Source: Roseicyclus sediminis (GTDB taxonomy: Bacteria > Pseudomonadota > Alphaproteobacteria > Rhodobacterales > Rhodobacteraceae). Taken from it: 64,000 bases of DNA. The position numbers were made by a program, and so were the translations under genes. Positions 61,529-64,000 of this stretch are shown one piece after another. The stretch spans positions 1 to 64,000 of the forward strand of contig NZ_JAOPHT010000007.1 in the NCBI RefSeq assembly GCF_025515305.1, written 5' to 3'. A model generated the notes under the pieces. That model worked only from the letters and a program-made list of their open reading frames with translations. It was not told where the DNA came from and ran no database searches. Numbering within the stretch: the first letter of the stretch is position 1; each line of letters begins with the position of its first letter.

Positions 61529-62935
61529 ATGAGCAAAGACAGCGTTTTGAAGATGATCAAGGACGAGGATGCGGCCTATGTCGACATCCGCTTCACCGAC
61601 CCGCGCGGCAAGCTGCAGCACGTCACGGTGATGGCCGAGCTCGTCGACGAGGACTTCCTTGACGAAGGCTTCATGTTCGACGGCTCGTCGATCGCGGGCT
61701 GGAAGGGTATCGAGGCATCGGACATGAAACTCATGCCCGACACCGACAGCGCCTATGTCGACCCCTTCTATGCCGAGAAGACGATCTGCATTCACTGCAC
61801 CGTGGTCGAGCCCGACACCGGCGAACCCTACAACCGCGACCCGCGCGGCACCGCGCTCCTGGCCGAGGCCTACCTGAAGTCGACCGGCATCGGCGACGCG
61901 GCCTATTTCGGCCCCGAGGCCGAGTTCTTCGTGTTCGACGACGTCCGCTATGCCGTGACGATGAACAAGGTGTCCTTCGAAGTCGACGCGGTCGACGGCG
62001 CCTGGAACACCGACACCGAGTACGAGATGGGCAACATGGGCCACCGCCCGGGCGTCAAGGGCGGCTATTTCCCCGTGAACCCGATCGACCCCGCCCAGGA
62101 CCTGCGCTCGGAAATGCTGTCGACGATGAAGCGCATCGGCATGAAGGTCGACAAGCACCACCACGAGGTCGCGTCGAACCAGCACGAGCTGGGCCTGATC
62201 TTCGACTCGCTGACCAAGCAGGCGGACGAGCTTCAGAAGTACAAGTACATCATCCACAACGTGGCCCATGCCTACGGCAAGTCGGTGACCTTCATGCCGA
62301 AGCCGATGGCCGGCGACAACGGCACCGGCATGCACGTCAACATGTCGATCTGGAAGGACGGCAAGCCGCTCTTCGCGGGCGACAAGTACGCCGATCTCTC
62401 GGACGAGGCGCTGTACTTCATCGGCGGCATCCTCAAGCACGCCAAGACGCTCAACGCCTTCACCAACCCGTCGACGAACTCTTACAAGCGCCTGATCCCG
62501 GGCTTCGAGGCCCCGGTTCTTCGCGCCTACTCGGCTCGCAACCGCTCGGGCTGCGTCCGTATCCCGTGGACGGAAAGCCCGAAGGCCAAGCGCGTCGAGG
62601 CCCGTTTCCCCGACCCGTCCGCGAACCCCTACCTGGCGTTCTCGGCCCTTCTGATGGCCGGCCTCGACGGCATCCAGAACAAGATCCACCCCGGCGATCC
62701 GTCGGACAAGGACCTCTACGACCTGCCCCCCGAGGAGCTGGCCGACATCCCGACCGTCTGCGCGTCGCTGCGCGAGGCGCTGGAGTCCCTGGAAGCCGAT
62801 CACGACTTCCTGCTCAAGGGCGACGTCTTCACCAAGGACCAGATCGAGGGCTACCTCGCGCTGAAGTGGGAAGAGGTCTACGCCTTCGAGCACACCCCGC
62901 ACCCGGTCGAGTACAAGATGTACTACAGCTGCTGA
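61529..62935 (+). CDS. glnA: Glutamine synthetase, type I
   Basis: A 468-residue GS-I beta-type enzyme. It has [22 protein letters not shown]/metal region [54 protein letters not shown], and adenylylation Tyr397 in [15 protein letters not shown] condenses ammonia with glutamate. Adenylylation control by GlnE fits the adjacent glnB. A strong terminator follows. Confidence 0.98.
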   Translation: MSKDSVLKMIKDEDAAYVDIRFTDPRGKLQHVTVMAELVDEDFLDEGFMFDGSSIAGWKGIEASDMKLMPDTDSAYVDPFYAEKTICIHCTVVEPDTGEPYNRDPRGTALLAEAYLKSTGIGDAAYFGPEAEFFVFDDVRYAVTMNKVSFEVDAVDGAWNTDTEYEMGNMGHRPGVKGGYFPVNPIDPAQDLRSEMLSTMKRIGMKVDKHHHEVASNQHELGLIFDSLTKQADELQKYKYIIHNVAHAYGKSVTFMPKPMAGDNGTGMHVNMSIWKDGKPLFAGDKYADLSDEALYFIGGILKHAKTLNAFTNPSTNSYKRLIPGFEAPVLRAYSARNRSGCVRIPWTESPKAKRVEARFPDPSANPYLAFSALLMAGLDGIQNKIHPGDPSDKDLYDLPPEELADIPTVCASLREALESLEADHDFLLKGDVFTKDQIEGYLALKWEEVYAFEHTPHPVEYKMYYSC

Positions 62936-62956
62936 GCTGCGGTCGCGATCACACGA

Positions 62957-62990
62957 AAAGGGGCGCCCGAGGGCGCCCCTTCTTCTTTTG
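62957..62990 (+). terminator. glnA terminator
   Basis: A ten-base perfect stem AGGGGCGCCC/GGGCGCCCCT at 62959-62980 with a tiny loop, followed by TCTTCTTTTG. It starts about 22 bases past the glnA stop codon. Confidence 0.9.
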
Positions 62991-63007
62991 TCGGCGGCGT
63001 CCCGGGT

Positions 63008-63214
63008 TCAGTGCCGGCTCGACTGCCATTCGCCGGGGACGTGGCGGACGTTGCGCTGCGCGCGCTCGGCCTGCTCGGCCTTGAACGCCGCCAGTGCGCG
63101 GTCATAGCTGCTGCCGCGCGCGATGCGGTTGAGATGAAGGTGCTGCCCAACGTTCTCCGGACGGGGAACGAGTTGCAGGATCCTCTGCACGATCCGTTGC
63201 ATGCTCTGCCTCAT
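63008..63214 (-). CDS. Small hypothetical protein
   Basis: 68 residues, basic and mostly helical: RQSMQRIVQRILQLVPRPEN, then HLHLNRIARGSSYDRALAAF and KAEQAERAQRNVRHVPGEW. No family recognised. It seems to be coding because the frame has the usual GC-rich third positions and sits in a gap between two well-defined genes. The start is unsure: ATG 63214 follows an A-rich leader without a clear ribosome-binding site, and ATG 63202 is an alternative. Confidence 0.55.
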   Translation of the reverse strand: MRQSMQRIVQRILQLVPRPENVGQHLHLNRIARGSSYDRALAAFKAEQAERAQRNVRHVPGEWQSSRH

Positions 63215-63385
63215 GTTTTTTTCTTTTGTTCTGCGGGTCTGGCCCGGCTCACAGGTGTCCGCGCCAATTGTGGCGGAATCTGGGCAGCCGCCACCGGATG
63301 CCGATGGCACGACGACGTGTGTGGCCGCAGCGCCACCGGGGCGCGCGGCCGATGCCACGAAAAGAAGGAGTGCGGAAGGCGCCGG

Positions 63386-63598
63386 TCAGAAGCGCCCGAT
63401 ACGGCGCGCAAGCCGCATGGCCTGCCGGGCATTGCGCTTGGTATTGCGCACCTGCGCGCGCTGCTCACCGCTCAGTTCGGCCTGCTCGCCGCCACCGCCG
63501 GTGCGCCGCGCCATCTGTTCGGCCCCGAAGTCGATGCCCTTGCCCACGACGCGGGACACGACCTGGCGCATGACCATGTTGATGAGACGATCCATCAT
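63386..63598 (-). CDS. Small basic hypothetical protein
   Basis: 70 residues. An amphipathic start (MDRLINMVMRQVVSRVVGKG) is followed by a Gly-rich hinge (ARRTGGGGEQAEL) and a very basic helix (QRAQVRNTKRNARQAMRLAR). I recognise similar small proteins in other Rhodobacterales but know no function. Two adjacent ATGs (63598, 63595) follow an AGGA site. It is likely transcribed with scpB upstream or from its own promoter. Confidence 0.62.
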   Translation of the reverse strand: MMDRLINMVMRQVVSRVVGKGIDFGAEQMARRTGGGGEQAELSGEQRAQVRNTKRNARQAMRLARRIGRF

Positions 63599-63652
63599 TC
63601 CTGCCCGATGTTTTTTTCCTTGCCAGCATCATAGCGGCAATTGTGGCGAAAA

Positions 63653-64000
63653 TCAGACTTCGTCCTCGTCGCCGGGCTCCTGCTCATCCTCGAAAAGCTC
63701 GCCCGTCTCGTCTTCGGGCAGGTCCGGTGCATCCTCGCCCGGGGGCCGGCTTTCCAGCAGGCCCGCCTCGCGCAGTTCCTTCAGCCCCGGCAGGTCGCGC
63801 GCGCTCTCCAGCCCGAAATGATCGAGGAAGCCCTGCGTCACGACATAGGTCACGGGACGCCCGACCGTCATGCGACGCCGCCCGAAGCGGAGCCATCCAA
63901 GCTCGATCAACTGGTCCACCGTGCCCCGGCTGACGGACACGCCGCGGATCTCCTCGATCTCGGCGCGCGTCACCGGCTGGTGATAGGCGATGATGGCGAG
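63653..64000 (-). CDS. scpB: Segregation and condensation protein B (5' part outside the window)
   Basis: The C-terminal 115 residues are present. They begin LAIIAYHQPVTRAEIEEIRG and continue VSVSRGTVDQLIELGWLRF, GRPVTYVVTQGFLDHFGLES, the second winged-helix domain of ScpB. ScpB joins ScpA and SMC in chromosome condensation. The final 40 residues are very acidic (DETGELFEDEQEPGDEDEV), usual in this group. The start lies beyond position 64000. Confidence 0.93.
   Translation of the reverse strand, partial: LAIIAYHQPVTRAEIEEIRGVSVSRGTVDQLIELGWLRFGRRRMTVGRPVTYVVTQGFLDHFGLESARDLPGLKELREAGLLESRPPGEDAPDLPEDETGELFEDEQEPGDEDEV

Overview
The window is a high-GC chromosomal segment from an alphaproteobacterium, almost certainly a Rhodobacterales (Roseobacter-type) bacterium. 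The evidence is the gene content and order: irr divergent from fabA-fabB-fabI, the acpP-fabG-fabD and fabF-mltG cluster lying beside gene transfer agent (GTA) genes, a zf-CHCC protein, a VPLPA-CTERM protein, a GT14 glycosyltransferase beside a sulfotransferase, and a dispersed intergenic repeat (TTCATC-C/T-TKSC...ACTCCGGGGGAGGC...) of the kind common in that family. Translational coupling (ATGA/TGATG overlaps) is frequent, as in compact alphaproteobacterial genomes.

Layout. 1-7.0 kb: the end of a pyruvate dehydrogenase E2 gene, a CMD/AhpD-like protein, then a leftward run polA > MmcQ-like > rluE > YdeI-like, with small conserved proteins and a HIT hydrolase. 7.0-15.1 kb: a glycosyltransferase/sulfotransferase pair, then a putative cAMP module made of a TPR/outer-membrane-like protein, a FecR protein, a CHASE2 adenylate cyclase and a Popeye-like cNMP-binding membrane protein. 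15.5-31.3 kb: adenosine kinase, nth, an Ada-like alkyltransferase, an OmpA lipoprotein, a catabolic block (FadR-type regulator, enolase-superfamily enzyme, Zn-ADH, pcaD-pcaB), an MFS exporter, a leftward haloacid dehalogenase/hydrolase/dehydratase operon, an FKBP, and a divergent LytTR/XRE regulator pair. 31.3-37.3 kb: fabI/fabB/fabA, irr, typA and a HELAH-motif exported protein. 37.4-42.4 kb: a GNAT gene with no standard start codon, cysE, and a GTA remnant. 42.6-49.1 kb: mltG, fabF, a VPLPA-CTERM protein, acpP, fabG and fabD, the fatty-acid synthesis core. 49.2-57.5 kb: two groups of exported proteins flanking rpsF-rpsR-rplI and a PQQ-type sugar dehydrogenase. 57.6-64 kb: trigger factor, tRNA-Leu(UAG), nnr, glnB-glnA, two small proteins and the end of scpB.

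The two most remarkable things are these. (1) At 39638..42145 a single uninterrupted 835-codon frame joins the N-terminal ATPase half of a GTA large terminase to the C-terminal half of the GTA host-specificity (gp15) protein. The whole portal-capsid-tail block that normally separates them is missing, while gp1 and the DUF2793 tail gene still flank the fusion. (2) At 49.2-56.7 kb there are three tandem Flp-pilin-like genes that carry a T-I-D-W motif where Flp pilins have A-I-E-Y. There is also a roughly 135-residue four-cysteine beta-sandwich-like domain present five times in three secreted proteins, one of which fuses it to a T-I-D-W pilin stalk through a Gly/Asn-rich repeat region. Neither family has an obvious assigned function.

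All functional assignments come from reading motifs and family resemblance by eye; no database search was run.
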